Below, one piece after another: positions 1-9,267 of a stretch of 64,000 bases of DNA. The stretch lies in contig UBTA01000044.1 of the NCBI GenBank assembly GCA_900468065.1, positions 1-64,000 of the forward strand. The letters are read 5' to 3'. Positions within the stretch are counted from its first letter, which is position 1, and every line of letters starts with the position of its first letter. Position numbers and translations under genes: made by a program. The notes below the pieces were generated by a model, which was not told where the DNA came from, made no database searches, and worked only from the letters and a program-made list of their open reading frames with translations. This DNA is from Hyphomicrobiales bacterium (GTDB lineage: Bacteria; Pseudomonadota; Alphaproteobacteria; Rhizobiales; Rhizobiaceae).

Positions 1-164
1 ACAGAACGATGAGTGGGCCTTTCAACGGGCTCGATACATGACGCTGGAAACCATCGGACAAATGAGCGATGATCCTCTCATCAGCTTGCCGGCAGTGGCG
101 AGCTGATACTCATCCGACCATCTGGGATGAGCCGTGGTCGTCTAAGCTACACCACGTCCTGGGA
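1..164 (+). mobile_element. 3' end of an IS256-family-like insertion sequence
   Basis: Frame 2 reads a transposase C-terminus from the window edge to a TGA at 104-106 (QNDEWAFQRARYMTLE near the start, then a short acidic tail). I recognise this as the usual end of rhizobial IS256/Mutator-type transposases. About 50 bases later a segment reading AGCTACACCACGTCCTGGGA (145-164) resembles the right terminal inverted repeat of that family. The rest of the element lies outside the window. The family call is from memory of the C-terminus, and the exact IS boundary is inferred. Confidence 0.55.
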
Positions 165-1960
165 GTACGTCATGCCAAGCTGATAACTGCTTGTGGGTGC
201 AAGTCCCATCCGGCCAAAGCCTTCGCAGGCAAGCCGGGACCGAGTCTTGCGGGCGTCGCGGTAACGCGGGGTCTGAAGTGTAGACAGGAGCCATGCGGGG
301 TGCGGGAATGAGCCTCGAAAGGTAGATGTTCACGGAGGCCGAGTGTGTTCCTTAAACACGAAGGCAACACGAGTATCATCGTTATGCGAGATGATGCCGC
401 TCCGTCGGGGTCGATGGCCGGATCACGTATGGAAGGCAGTTATCGGAACATGAGAGGCCCGACCGGGTCCGCCAGACTGGTCTCTGGTGGGGGGCAGCAA
501 CAAGGCACTGCCGGAGTTGTTGACCGAGCTGAGGTCGGGAGTCGGACTGGTTCATAGTACCAATGAAACCGTTGAAGGAAACGAAACGCGTGGAGGGAAG
601 GGATCGGCCCGAGAGGATCTCGCAAGAGGAGGCCAGGGTCCGGACACAGAGCCGGGTTGTCCTGATGCCAAACCTCGAGCGGGTGAACGCGGCAGCCAGA
701 CAGGTTGCCCGAACTCGGTTCACCGCACTGCTGCATCACGTCGATCTAATGCGCTTCATCGTGCATTCAGACGGCAAAAGCGGCAGGCAAGCGCAGGCGT
801 CGATGGGATGACTGTGGCGAAGTACGAAGAGAGGTTGGAGCAAAATCTTCACGATCTCTGCGAACGGGTCCACACGGGTCGCTACCGGCCACAGCCGGTG
901 CGACGTGTTTACATTCCAAAAGCCGATGGCGGAAAACGGCCACTTGGAGGGCCGACCCTGGAGGATAAGATCGTCCAGGGCGCGGTCGCTGAAGTGCTTA
1001 GTGTCGTCTATGAGGCCGACTTTTGCGGGTTCTCCTATGGCTTCAGGCCAGGGCGCAACCCGCACATGGCACTGGATGCATTGCATACAGCGATCATGAG
1101 CCAGCGCGTGAACTGGGTGCTCGATGCCGACATCCGCAGCTTCTTTGACTCGGTTGACCACGAGTGGCTGTTGCAGATGGTGGCGCACAGGATAGCCGAT
1201 CCCCGTATCCTCCAGCTTATCAAGCTGTGGCTGCGGGCGGGAATCCTTGAGAGCGGCGAGACGTATGAGACTGACAAGGGTACCCCGCAAGGAGCTGGCA
1301 TTAGTCCGCTCCTCGCCAACATCTTTCTGCACTACATCCTCGATCTGTGGGTTCATCAATGGCGTCGACGCTATGCACGCGGCCGAATTGTGATCGTGCG
1401 CTACGCCGACGACTTCGTTATGGGCTTCGAGAACAAGGATGATGCGCTGAATATGCTTCTGGCCCTCAAGGAGCGACTAGGCAGTTTTGGCCTGGCGCTT
1501 CACGAAGGCAAGACGCAGCTGATCGAGTTTGGCCGGTTCGCGGCTTTGACTCGGCAGCGGCGTGGCGAGCGAAAGCCCGAGACCTTCGCCTAGGAGCATG
1601 GCGGCACATGCACATGACGTTGGCTACCCAGCACAAGTGGCTTGCCGCTGTGCTGCGTGGACATTACGGCTACTACGGCAGGCCGCATAACTATCCCGCG
1701 CTCAACGGTTTCTATCAGCAAACACGCCGGATATGGTTCCGCTGCCTGAGGCGGCGAAGTCAGAAAAGCCGGCGAATGGGTTGGTTGGAATTTGAAATCC
1801 TCACCGCACGCTTCGCGCTGCCAGTCCCACGTATTACTCGAACTTGGGCGCAGGCCAGGAGATGACGCGGGTTACTCTCGGGAAGAGCCGGGTGGGGAAA
1901 TCCGCCCGCCCGGATCTGTGAGGGCGAAGCCGAATGGCATAGCTACTCGACCACGATCAG
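165..1960 (+). mobile_element. Group II intron, degenerate
   Basis: Structured non-coding leader (about 165-560) followed by a reverse transcriptase/maturase reading region and then a domain V-like hairpin near 1882-1917, with the catalytic AGC triad in GAGCCGGGTGGGG and a complementary CCGCCCGCCCGGATC arm. The 5' end may be the GTACG at 165-169 (canonical GTGYG is not found), directly after the IS256-like terminus. A leader motif GGGTGCAAGTCCC lies shortly after it. The 3' end is near 1950-1960, just before the sequence that is repeated at 47.7 kb. Both boundaries are approximate. The encoded protein is broken, so the intron is probably not mobile by itself. Confidence 0.7.
563..1865 (+). 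pseudogene. ltrA: Group II intron reverse transcriptase/maturase, frameshifted and internally deleted
   Basis: The intron-encoded protein normally combines a reverse transcriptase domain, a maturase (X) domain and sometimes an HNH nuclease, and promotes splicing and retrohoming. Here it is in three pieces in three frames. An N-terminal part (MKPLKETKRVEG, from 563) runs to about 750. The RT core (QKRQASAGVDGM, GFRPGRN, TPQGAGISPLLANI, catalytic VRYADDF) runs to a stop at 1593. The maturase part (LRGHYGYYGRPHNY, RRRSQKSRRMGW) is read from 1608 to 1865. Joining PETFA directly to the maturase piece loses roughly 30 residues of the RT-X linker. The YADD site is intact, but a functional protein is unlikely. 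No HNH domain is seen. Confidence 0.85.
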
Positions 1961-2055
1961 TACGAGGCTGGCTTGGCTTTCGGGTGCTGGTCTAAAGGAT
2001 AAAGAAGACGCTTGGCAGAAGTCTATTCGGCCGTCTTGGTGGTGCGGGGCGCGAA
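1961..2055 (+). repeat. 95-bp repeat, copy A (inverted relative to 47634-47728)
   Basis: Read on the plus strand this segment matches the reverse complement of 47634-47728 over 95 bp with only three differences (all transitions, in the stretch AAGAAGACGCTTGG versus AAGAGGATGTTTGG). It covers the last codons of the SphA-like gene (encoding FAPRTTKTAE, minus strand) and the tail of a convergent small ORF (encoding GWLGFRVLV). In this copy the small ORF is cut off by the group II intron; in copy B the SphA-like gene is missing. Confidence 0.95.
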
Positions 2056-3000
2056 TGCCAATGACAGCCAGACGTTCCATCCTTCAGCTCGGTTTTTCGC
2101 ACCAAATTCGTAGTAGCCTTTCAGATTTGCGAACCCGGACGTCTTCTCGTTGACCTCGAAGTTGTAGCCTATCTGCGGGCCGATCCCGAAGACGCGCGAC
2201 TTGAAATCTCCGAGTGAGGCTCCCGCGCCGCTGTCGCCCGTGATTTGTTGATAGGCGTACCCGGCGACACCAACGTAGACATGCTCATTGAGAAATTGTG
2301 AGGCACCCCAGTCGATGTGGGCATCGATGCCGTTCTTGTAGTCGGTATCCGGGTTCTCGAAATTGTAAGTCATGCCGCCGACGATGGAGAATTCGCGACC
2401 CGTCGACGGGTTGAGATAGGTGTATCCCACGCCTCCGTCTACCGCAGCATGGCCGATCCCCAGGTTGGCGAGACGATCTGGATCATACGCACCGACCGGG
2501 ATGTCTCCCGTCACATAAGCCAGATAGTTGTCAACGCCGTCGTTCCATTTCAGAGTTGCCTGCGGCAGAAGATCACCGAGTGCCGTGCGTGTATCACATC
2601 GCTCGCCAGACACTGAGCCCCCTAGCGGCCCTGTCAATGTTGCGTCGACGCAGGCATGGTTGCGTCCACCTACCCCGAGCAGGCTCAACGCGAACTGGCC
2701 GCCCCACACGGGCTGCTCGAACGTATACGTCGGTCCGAATGCGACGAGATCGCCACGTCCCCGGATGCCTACGTCAACCTGCCCGTTTCCGCCACGCGGA
2801 AACGCTTCGCTCGCACCCGCGCGGACTGAAGGGTGAAGGTAGACTGTGGCAAATGACCATCCCGGCTCACCCGGGACAGCGGCAAAGCTTCCATAGAGTC
2901 CAGGAAGCCAGAAGCTCACACCGGCTTCATCGGCCATCGCGACGTGAGGAACCCACACCGTCGCAGTCACAAGAATCAGATACTTTAGGCGTCTCGACAT
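2023..3000 (-). CDS. SphA/MetA-family outer-membrane protein
   Basis: A 325-residue protein of the family once annotated as involved in the meta-pathway of phenol degradation. Members are predicted outer-membrane beta-barrels, thought to pass hydrophobic or aromatic substrates. Visible: an N-terminal signal peptide (MSRRLKYLILVTATV, cleavage near VAMADE), many short alternating strands such as DGGVGYTYLNPSTGREFS, and the terminal WLSLAFAPR strand. The start at 3000 was chosen over 3021 because GGGGGG lies 6 bases upstream of it. It is divergent from the sulfatase operon, with which it probably shares a control region. The true substrate is unknown. Confidence 0.8.
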   Translation of the reverse strand: MSRRLKYLILVTATVWVPHVAMADEAGVSFWLPGLYGSFAAVPGEPGWSFATVYLHPSVRAGASEAFPRGGNGQVDVGIRGRGDLVAFGPTYTFEQPVWGGQFALSLLGVGGRNHACVDATLTGPLGGSVSGERCDTRTALGDLLPQATLKWNDGVDNYLAYVTGDIPVGAYDPDRLANLGIGHAAVDGGVGYTYLNPSTGREFSIVGGMTYNFENPDTDYKNGIDAHIDWGASQFLNEHVYVGVAGYAYQQITGDSGAGASLGDFKSRVFGIGPQIGYNFEVNEKTSGFANLKGYYEFGAKNRAEGWNVWLSLAFAPRTTKTAE

Positions 3001-3081
3001 TGAAACCCCCCGCAGATTCACCGCGCACAGATTACAGCAGGAACTGTTAACTGCAACCGTCGATGTCGATTTACGTCCTAA

Positions 3082-3092
3082 GTTACTGTAAC
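3082..3092. promoter_or_regulatory. Palindromic operator candidate
   Basis: Perfect inverted repeat GTTAC-T-GTAAC in the divergent region between the SphA-like gene and the sulfatase operon. The binding protein is unknown; no regulator gene sits next to it. Confidence 0.4.
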
Positions 3093-3106
3093 GTACTTAT
3101 ATCCCA

Positions 3107-3139
3107 CCCGACATGCCTAGCATAAGGAATGCTGTCGGG
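3107..3139. promoter_or_regulatory. Bulged hairpin in the divergent control region
   Basis: CCCGAC (3107-3112) pairs with GTCGGG (3134-3139), and AGCAT (3119-3123) pairs with ATGCT (3129-3133) around the loop AAGGA, leaving a 6-base bulge. It lies about 60 bases before the first sulfatase start. It may act as DNA (operator) or as RNA (leader structure); the sequence alone does not decide. Confidence 0.4.
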
Positions 3140-3196
3140 TCTTGACCGTCGATTGCCCGGCTGAAATTTCACGAGACCGCTGTCTTGGAGATGCCA

Positions 3197-4628
3197 ATGC
3201 AAAGCCTGAAAAAGCTCATCAGCGCGACGATACTGTCTGGATTTGTTTCAACCACGGGCGCATACGCCCAGACTATCCCGCCTTCCAAGCCAAACATCGT
3301 CTTTATTTTGATGGACAACCTGGGCTACGGCGAAGTCGGAATCTATGGCGGTGGCATCACGCGTGGGGCCGCGACACCACGCATTGACAAGCTGGCTTCC
3401 GAAGGCCTTCGGCTGACAAATTTTAATGTCGAAGCCCAATGCACGCCAAGCCGCTCCGCAATTCTGACGGGGCGGTTTTCAATAAGGTCGGGCACGCACA
3501 GCGTTCCTATTGGCGGTGGCGTGGAGGGATTGACACAGTGGGAAGTGACACTCGCCGAAACGCTGTCGGACGCCGGATATGCCACGGGCGCGTTCGGAAA
3601 GTGGCACCTGGGTAGTGATGATGGTCGTCTTCCGACCGCGCAAGGTTTCGATGAGTGGTACGGCATCCCCCGCACGACGGATGAAGCGTTCTGGCCAGGT
3701 GAAGCCCAGGCAAAGGCCGCTGGTGTAGCGTTTGAACCGATCCTTGAAGGGCGAAAGGGTGAACCATCGACGGAGGTTGCCGTCTACGATCTCAACCAGC
3801 GCCGCCAGATCGACGCGGAGATTACCCGTCGTACAATCGAATTCATGACGAATAGCGTCGCCGCAAATAAGCCGTTCTACGCTTACGTACCATTCACACT
3901 CGTCCATTTTCCAACGCTACCCAATCCAAAGTTCGCCGGAACGACAGGCTTTGGAGATTTCCCTGACGCGTTAGCGGAAATGGACGCAAATGTTGGTTCT
4001 CTGGTCGACGCCGTTGAAAACCTCAAGATCAGCGACAATACGATCATTGTCTTCACCAGCGATAACGGTCCGGAAGCCACGTGGCCTTGGCAGGGCTCCT
4101 CGGGCCCGTGGCGGGGATACTACTTTACGCAATATGGAAGGATCGCTTCGAACACCGTTCATAATTCGGTGGCCTGGAAAGATAGCAGCCGGGAAAGTGA
4201 GCAATGAGATCGTGCACGAGGTCGATACGTTCACCACCTTCGCACACCTTGCGGGAGGAGCCGTACCGACGGATCGCGCTATCGATGGTGTCGATCAAAC
4301 CGACTTTTTTCTCGGCAAGACAGACAAGTCGACCCGTGAAGGCTTTCCGATCTATGTGGCGGACCGATTGGAAGGCGTGAAATGGCGCAACTGGAAAATC
4401 GTATTTTATGATGAGCAGCGGGACTGGTGGACGCCTCCACTGAAGCTGGGTTCGCCCAAATCCTTCGATCTGATCACCGATCCAAAGGAAGAGTATCCTG
4501 CCACAGCACTCCGAAACAGTTGGCACGCGGGCCCCGCGATTAAACTCACCGTAGATTTCGAAAAGTCGCTAGCGAAATACCCGCCCATCAAGGCGGGGAC
4601 ACCGGACCCTTACAAGCCTGCGAATTAA
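3197..4628 (+). pseudogene. Sulfatase (alkaline-phosphatase superfamily), frameshifted
   Basis: Formylglycine-dependent sulfatases hydrolyse sulfate esters, usually in the periplasm. The start at 3197 is preceded by TTGGAG and gives a Sec signal peptide ending in AYAQ. The CTPSR motif carries the cysteine (about residue 82) that is converted to formylglycine; NIVFILMDNLGYGE and FTSDNGPEATWPWQG are metal/active-site blocks. After WRGYYFTQYG, near 4125-4135, the family sequence continues in another frame (NMEGSLRTPFIIRWPG) to a stop at 4628. One extra base explains this. Either the gene is broken or the base is a sequencing error; everything else looks well kept. About 30 bp separate it from the next sulfatase. 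Confidence 0.85.
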
Positions 4629-4660
4629 TTGTCGAATGAAGATCGAAAGTGGAGGAACGC

Positions 4661-6310
4661 ATGTCAAACGACCAGGACACAAAGTCAGACCAAAATTCCG
4701 TTGCGATCAACAGGCGCGGCTTGCTCATGGGCAGCAGCTCTTTGATCATGGCATCGCTCGCGGTCAATGGGGTTCGCACAGCAAGCGCCCAACAACAGGC
4801 CCAATCATCGGCCCTAGCGAGTGATCGCAAGCCTAACATCCTCGTCATTTTCGGCGACGATATTGGGCAGGCGAACTTGAGCGCCTACACCTTCGGCCTC
4901 ATGGGCTACAGCACGCCCAATATCGACCGAATTGCCAAAGAAGGCATGATGTTCACGGACTACTATGCGGAGCAAAGTTGCACGGCTGGCCGCTCCACCT
5001 TCATCACTGGGCAATGCACGCTTCGCACCGGCCTTTCGAAAGTCGGGATGCCAGGTGCCACCGTCGGCCTACAGGCGCGGGACGTAACCATTGCGGAGCT
5101 GTTGAAACCCCTCGGTTATGCGACGGGGCAGTTTGGCAAAAACCATCTTGGGGACCGGGACGAGTTCCTGCCCACAAGTCATGGCTTCGATGAATTCTTC
5201 GGCAATCTTTATCACCTCAACGCCGAAGAGGACCCGGAAAACCATTTCTATCCCCGCGATCCCGCGTTTCGAAAGAAGTTTGGCCCGCGCGGCGTGGTCA
5301 AAGCCAGTGCCGACGGGAAGATCGAAGATACCGGACCCCTTACCCGCAAGCGCATGGAGACGATTGACGATGAAACGTCAGCGGCGGCGATTGATTTCAT
5401 TCAGCGCCAAGCCGGACAGGAAAAGCCATTCTTCTGCTGGTTCAATTCAACGCGCATGCATTTCCGGACTCATGTCAGGGCCTCTAACAGAGATGCGCCT
5501 GGGCTCACGTCCCGAACCGAATATGCTGACGGCATGATCGAGCATGACAATACCATCGGCCAAATTCTAAAGGTGGTCGATGACCTCGGGATCGCTGAGA
5601 ACACAATCGTCATCTACACAACCGACAACGGTCCGCACCAAAATTCCTGGCCCGATGCCGGGACCACCCCTTTCCGCAGCGAGAAGAACACCAACTGGGA
5701 GGGAGCATTTCGCGTGCCGTGCCTGATCCGTTGGCCAGGAAACGTGAAGCCTGGTTCTATCGCGAACGGCATCGTTAGCGGCCTCGACTGGCTTCCGACG
5801 CTACTGGCCGCTGCCGGAGAGCCGGAAATTAAGGACAAGCTGCTGGCTGGGCATCCGGTGGGCGGAAAAACGTTTAAGGTTCATCTCGATGGCTACAACC
5901 AACTGCCTTACCTTACTGGCGAGCAACCCACGAGCGCCCGCAACCGCTTCTTCTATTTCAACGACGATGGCGATCTCGTCGCCCTGCGGTACGAAAACTG
6001 GAAAGTCGTCTTTGAAGAACAGCGAGCACCAGGCACTATGCGGATATGGGCGGAGCCGTTTACAAGTCTGCGTGTCCCCAAGCTGTTTGATCTGCGGGCA
6101 GACCCATACGAACGAGCTGATGTTACCTCCAATACCTATTACGATTGGCTGATGTCTGATGGCGCGGGCGTGTTTCTGGCAGCGCCTGCGGTTGCGGGCG
6201 AGTTCCTTGCCACCTTCAAGGATTTTCCGCCAAGCCAACGTGCCGCGAGTTTCAGCATCGATCAGGTTGTTGAGAAGATGCGACGGAGCTTCGACGCCCA
6301 GGCTCAATAG
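4661..6310 (+). CDS. Arylsulfatase, Tat-exported
   Basis: A 549-residue sulfatase. GGAGG lies 5 bases before the ATG at 4661. The N-terminus has a twin-arginine signal (NRRGLLMGSSSLIM) with a likely cleavage after ASAQ. The formylglycine motif is SCTAGR (Cys about residue 107), a C-x-A-x-R variant also used by this family. Metal and substrate blocks include ILVIFGDDIGQ, GKNHLGDRDE and YTTDNGPHQNSWP, and the C-terminal part with YENWKVVFEEQR is typical. It follows the frameshifted sulfatase on the same strand and probably shares its operon. No formylglycine-generating enzyme or sulfatase-maturase gene is present in the window, so maturation must come from elsewhere. Confidence 0.9.
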   Translation: MSNDQDTKSDQNSVAINRRGLLMGSSSLIMASLAVNGVRTASAQQQAQSSALASDRKPNILVIFGDDIGQANLSAYTFGLMGYSTPNIDRIAKEGMMFTDYYAEQSCTAGRSTFITGQCTLRTGLSKVGMPGATVGLQARDVTIAELLKPLGYATGQFGKNHLGDRDEFLPTSHGFDEFFGNLYHLNAEEDPENHFYPRDPAFRKKFGPRGVVKASADGKIEDTGPLTRKRMETIDDETSAAAIDFIQRQAGQEKPFFCWFNSTRMHFRTHVRASNRDAPGLTSRTEYADGMIEHDNTIGQILKVVDDLGIAENTIVIYTTDNGPHQNSWPDAGTTPFRSEKNTNWEGAFRVPCLIRWPGNVKPGSIANGIVSGLDWLPTLLAAAGEPEIKDKLLAGHPVGGKTFKVHLDGYNQLPYLTGEQPTSARNRFFYFNDDGDLVALRYENWKVVFEEQRAPGTMRIWAEPFTSLRVPKLFDLRADPYERADVTSNTYYDWLMSDGAGVFLAAPAVAGEFLATFKDFPPSQRAASFSIDQVVEKMRRSFDAQAQ

Positions 6311-6403
6311 GCACAGTGGGCCACGAAGATCAACGGGAAATTGTCGGTGAGTGGCTCTGTCCTTTCAGCCGCGCCACTTACCAGCCAAGTTTTGGAGTTG
6401 CAA

Positions 6404-7840
6404 ATGCGAGATCTCAATTTACTCATCGGCGTGACAATCCTGTCATGCCTCAGCTTGGTGCCAGTGGGGGAAGCGCAATCCAAATCGGAAACCAAGCCAA
6501 ACCTTGGGTTGTCGGAAATCGACAACACGATAATTCGTGGTCGAGCGGCCGAGGCCGTCCTATGGGGCATGGCTGCAGTTAATACCGACCTCATGTTGCA
6601 AGCCGCGAAAAAAGCGGGAGCCGACGAGAACGAGGTGGTGTTCTGGTCGAAGCCACCGGACTGGCGCAATCAGACCCTGACGCCCAACCCGGACGCCATA
6701 TACTTCATGGTCTTCTTCAACACAAAAGGCGGCCCAGTCGTTTTCGATGTCCCACCTGCTAGCAGTGAGGGCTCATTCACTGGAAACATCGACGACGTGT
6801 GGCAGACGGCGCTCGAAGACATCGGTCCTTCCGGTATCGACAAGGGGATCGGAGGCAAGCTGGTGATCACTCCTCCCGGCTTCACCGGAAAAGTCCCTGA
6901 CGGTTTGATAGCGCTTCCCTCCAGGACCTATTCTGGCTACGCACTCATTCGATCTGCGCTTCTCAGCCATAGCGAAGACGACATCGCAAAAGCGGTGGCC
7001 TATGGGAAAAAGCTGAAAATCTATCCTTTGGAAAAGGTAGCAACCCCGCCCGCTACAAAGTTCACGGACGCCACCGACAAGCTCTTTGACGCGACAATCC
7101 CTTACGATATCGGGTTCTTCCATTCGCTCGCCCGTGTGATCGAGGAGCAGCCATGGATCGAGCGCGACAAGGCGATGATTGATCCCCTCAAGTCGCTCGG
7201 CATTGAAAAGGGTAAACCGTTCAATCCCGATACGAGCGTCGAGGCTCTTCTCTCAGCTGGAGCAAAAGACGCCCATCGATGGCTGGACCGCAGGCTCGAT
7301 ACAGCGTTCGAACCTTATTTCCCTGGGACCCACTGGGCGGTCCCAGCGTCGCCGGACCTGGTGAAGGCGGGGTCCAACGGGTATTCGGACCCTGACACCT
7401 ATCCAATAGACGCGAGAGCGCTGACATACTCAATTGGCTATGTCGGCATCAAAAGGCTTGGGGCCGGACAATTTTATCTCCTGTCCGGTAGAGACAAGAA
7501 CGGCAATGCACTTGACGGTGGGCGTCGGTATCGGCTCCACGTTCCTGCCAATGTTCCGGCACAGCAATACTGGTCGGTGACCGCTTATAGCAGGCAGACC
7601 CACGGCCTGATTAAAGGCGTTGATCGTGCAAGCCGCTCTTCCCAAGTCTCCGGTCTCATCAAGAATGCCGATGGATCGGTCGATATCGTCTTTGGACCCA
7701 AGCCAGAGAAAGGAAAAGAACCGAACTGGGTACCCACAAAGATAGGAGAGCGGTTCGAGCTGCTGTTTCGCCTCTATGCCCCAACAACGCCTCTATTCGA
7801 AAAAACCTGGGTGCTCCCAGACATCCAGTTGATTCAGTGA
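6404..7840 (+). CDS. DUF1254/DUF1214 domain exported protein
   Basis: A 478-residue protein with an N-terminal DUF1254 region (RAAEAVLWGMAAVNTDLM, NPDAIYFMVFFNTK) and a C-terminal DUF1214 region (RYRLHVPANVPAQQYWSVTA, RFELLFRLYAP). The function is unknown; these proteins are exported and are often found beside sulfatases or hydrolases. The start at 6404 follows GGAG by 6 bases and gives a signal peptide ending near GEAQ. It lies about 90 bp after the second sulfatase on the same strand, so co-transcription is likely. Confidence 0.85.
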   Translation: MRDLNLLIGVTILSCLSLVPVGEAQSKSETKPNLGLSEIDNTIIRGRAAEAVLWGMAAVNTDLMLQAAKKAGADENEVVFWSKPPDWRNQTLTPNPDAIYFMVFFNTKGGPVVFDVPPASSEGSFTGNIDDVWQTALEDIGPSGIDKGIGGKLVITPPGFTGKVPDGLIALPSRTYSGYALIRSALLSHSEDDIAKAVAYGKKLKIYPLEKVATPPATKFTDATDKLFDATIPYDIGFFHSLARVIEEQPWIERDKAMIDPLKSLGIEKGKPFNPDTSVEALLSAGAKDAHRWLDRRLDTAFEPYFPGTHWAVPASPDLVKAGSNGYSDPDTYPIDARALTYSIGYVGIKRLGAGQFYLLSGRDKNGNALDGGRRYRLHVPANVPAQQYWSVTAYSRQTHGLIKGVDRASRSSQVSGLIKNADGSVDIVFGPKPEKGKEPNWVPTKIGERFELLFRLYAPTTPLFEKTWVLPDIQLIQ

Positions 7841-8252
7841 GTCGACGAAAATCCCGACTGCTTTGGCCGGGTTTCCACTGCCAGCGATCTTGCAACCGCC
7901 AGTGTTGCGTATTTTTTATCAGGGCATCGATGAGCCTGATCTGCGAGCGGTTGCCGCGCTTGTATTCACTGATAACGATTTTGGCCTCTGCAATCGCTTC
8001 TTTACGGGAAATGCGATGTTGAGTGCCCACAACAGTTTGCAGCATGTTTAGGTCTTTAGACGGTATTGAGACATAAGATAAATGCAATCATTTTTTCGAA
8101 TGTGAGGATTGAAAATATCAATTCACCGGGGATCATGGACGCGACGATGACCTCAGAATTCGCGGTTTAAACTATAATAATTATGGCCGGATAACGACAG
8201 ATGGAACCGATACCAGCCTGTGTTCTGGCCCAACCTGAAATGGGATAGGGAT
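7841..8252. other. Intergenic stretch with a doubtful small reading frame
   Basis: No clear gene. The minus strand has an open frame from 8087 that includes ISRKEAIAEAKIVISEYKRG (about 7950-8030) and looks amphipathic and protein-like, but it then runs more than 170 bases into the 3' end of the DUF1254 gene. It may be a remnant of a small hypothetical gene. No operator or terminator stands out. Confidence 0.3.
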
Positions 8253-9158
8253 ATGCGCTACGGCTTTATCGGACTTGGACATCTGGGACAGCACCTGGCA
8301 GGCAGCCTGGTGCGCGAGGGATTTTCAGTGACGGTCCACGACAAGGACCACGGCCGCGCCGAAACGCTGATCGAACGCGGCGCGTTCTGGGCTGACAGCC
8401 CGCGATTGCTGGCGAGGGAGGTCGATGCCGTTTTCACTTGCCTTCCCGCGCCGGCAATTTCCGAGGCTGTTCTGAAGGGTGCGGATGGAATTCTGTCCGG
8501 GCTGAAAGCTGGCGGCACCTGGATCGAGATGAGTACGCTTGACCAGAACGATATCGAGCGTCTTTCGGCCGTTGCGGCTGCAGCCGGCGTCCGGATGATG
8601 GAAGCGCCCGTTACAGGCGGCGTACATCGTGCGGCGGCCGGCGATATAACCGTCATTGCCGGCGGTGATCGTGACCTGTTCGATCTGCATCTTCCCGCCT
8701 TGAAGGCCATGGGCGGTGAGATCTTTCATGCCGGACCGCTCGGCAAGGCTGCGGTGATCAAGGTCATCACCAACATGCTGGCCTTCATCCATCTACTCGC
8801 CACAGGCGAGGCCCTGATGCTGGCGAAGATGGGCGGCATCGACCTCACAGACGCCTTCAACATCATCAAGGCAAGCTCCGGCAACAGCTTCGTACACGAG
8901 ACCGAAGGCCAAGTAATCCTCAACGGCAGCTACAACATCAACTTCACCATGGATCTCGCCTGCAAGGATCTCGGCTTCGCGCTCGGCTTCGGCAAGGAAT
9001 TCGGGGTGCCGCTGGATCTGGCCTCCCACACTTTGCAGACCTTCATACGCGCTCGCTCGGTCTATGGCGGCAATGCGTGGTCGTCGCAAGTGGTCAAGCT
9101 TCTCGAGGATGCGGTGGGGACGGACCTGCGCGCATCGGGCTTTCCGTCTGAATTATGA
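8253..9158 (+). CDS. NAD(P)-dependent beta-hydroxyacid dehydrogenase (HIBADH family)
   Basis: A 301-residue member of the 3-hydroxyisobutyrate/tartronate-semialdehyde dehydrogenase family, which oxidises short 2- or 3-hydroxyacids with NAD(P). The N-terminal Rossmann fold starts YGFIGLGHLGQHLA. The substrate loop is MMEAPVTGGVHRAAAGDITV, and the catalytic lysine region is GKAAVIKVITNM. The ATG at 8253 was chosen because AGGG precedes it and the nucleotide-binding glycines then follow at once. It converges on the LysR gene and is near the GMC/dehydratase/ALDH set, suggesting one catabolic pathway for a hydroxyacid or sugar acid. Confidence 0.85.
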   Translation: MRYGFIGLGHLGQHLAGSLVREGFSVTVHDKDHGRAETLIERGAFWADSPRLLAREVDAVFTCLPAPAISEAVLKGADGILSGLKAGGTWIEMSTLDQNDIERLSAVAAAAGVRMMEAPVTGGVHRAAAGDITVIAGGDRDLFDLHLPALKAMGGEIFHAGPLGKAAVIKVITNMLAFIHLLATGEALMLAKMGGIDLTDAFNIIKASSGNSFVHETEGQVILNGSYNINFTMDLACKDLGFALGFGKEFGVPLDLASHTLQTFIRARSVYGGNAWSSQVVKLLEDAVGTDLRASGFPSEL

Positions 9159-9267
9159 TCTCGCAACTATTACAAAAGCTCGGATCGATACGGACCATGT
9201 GCAGATCATTGCCGCCGCAAACTGAAAGATCGAGAAGCTAGGGGGCGGAAAAGCATCCCAGGTCGGA

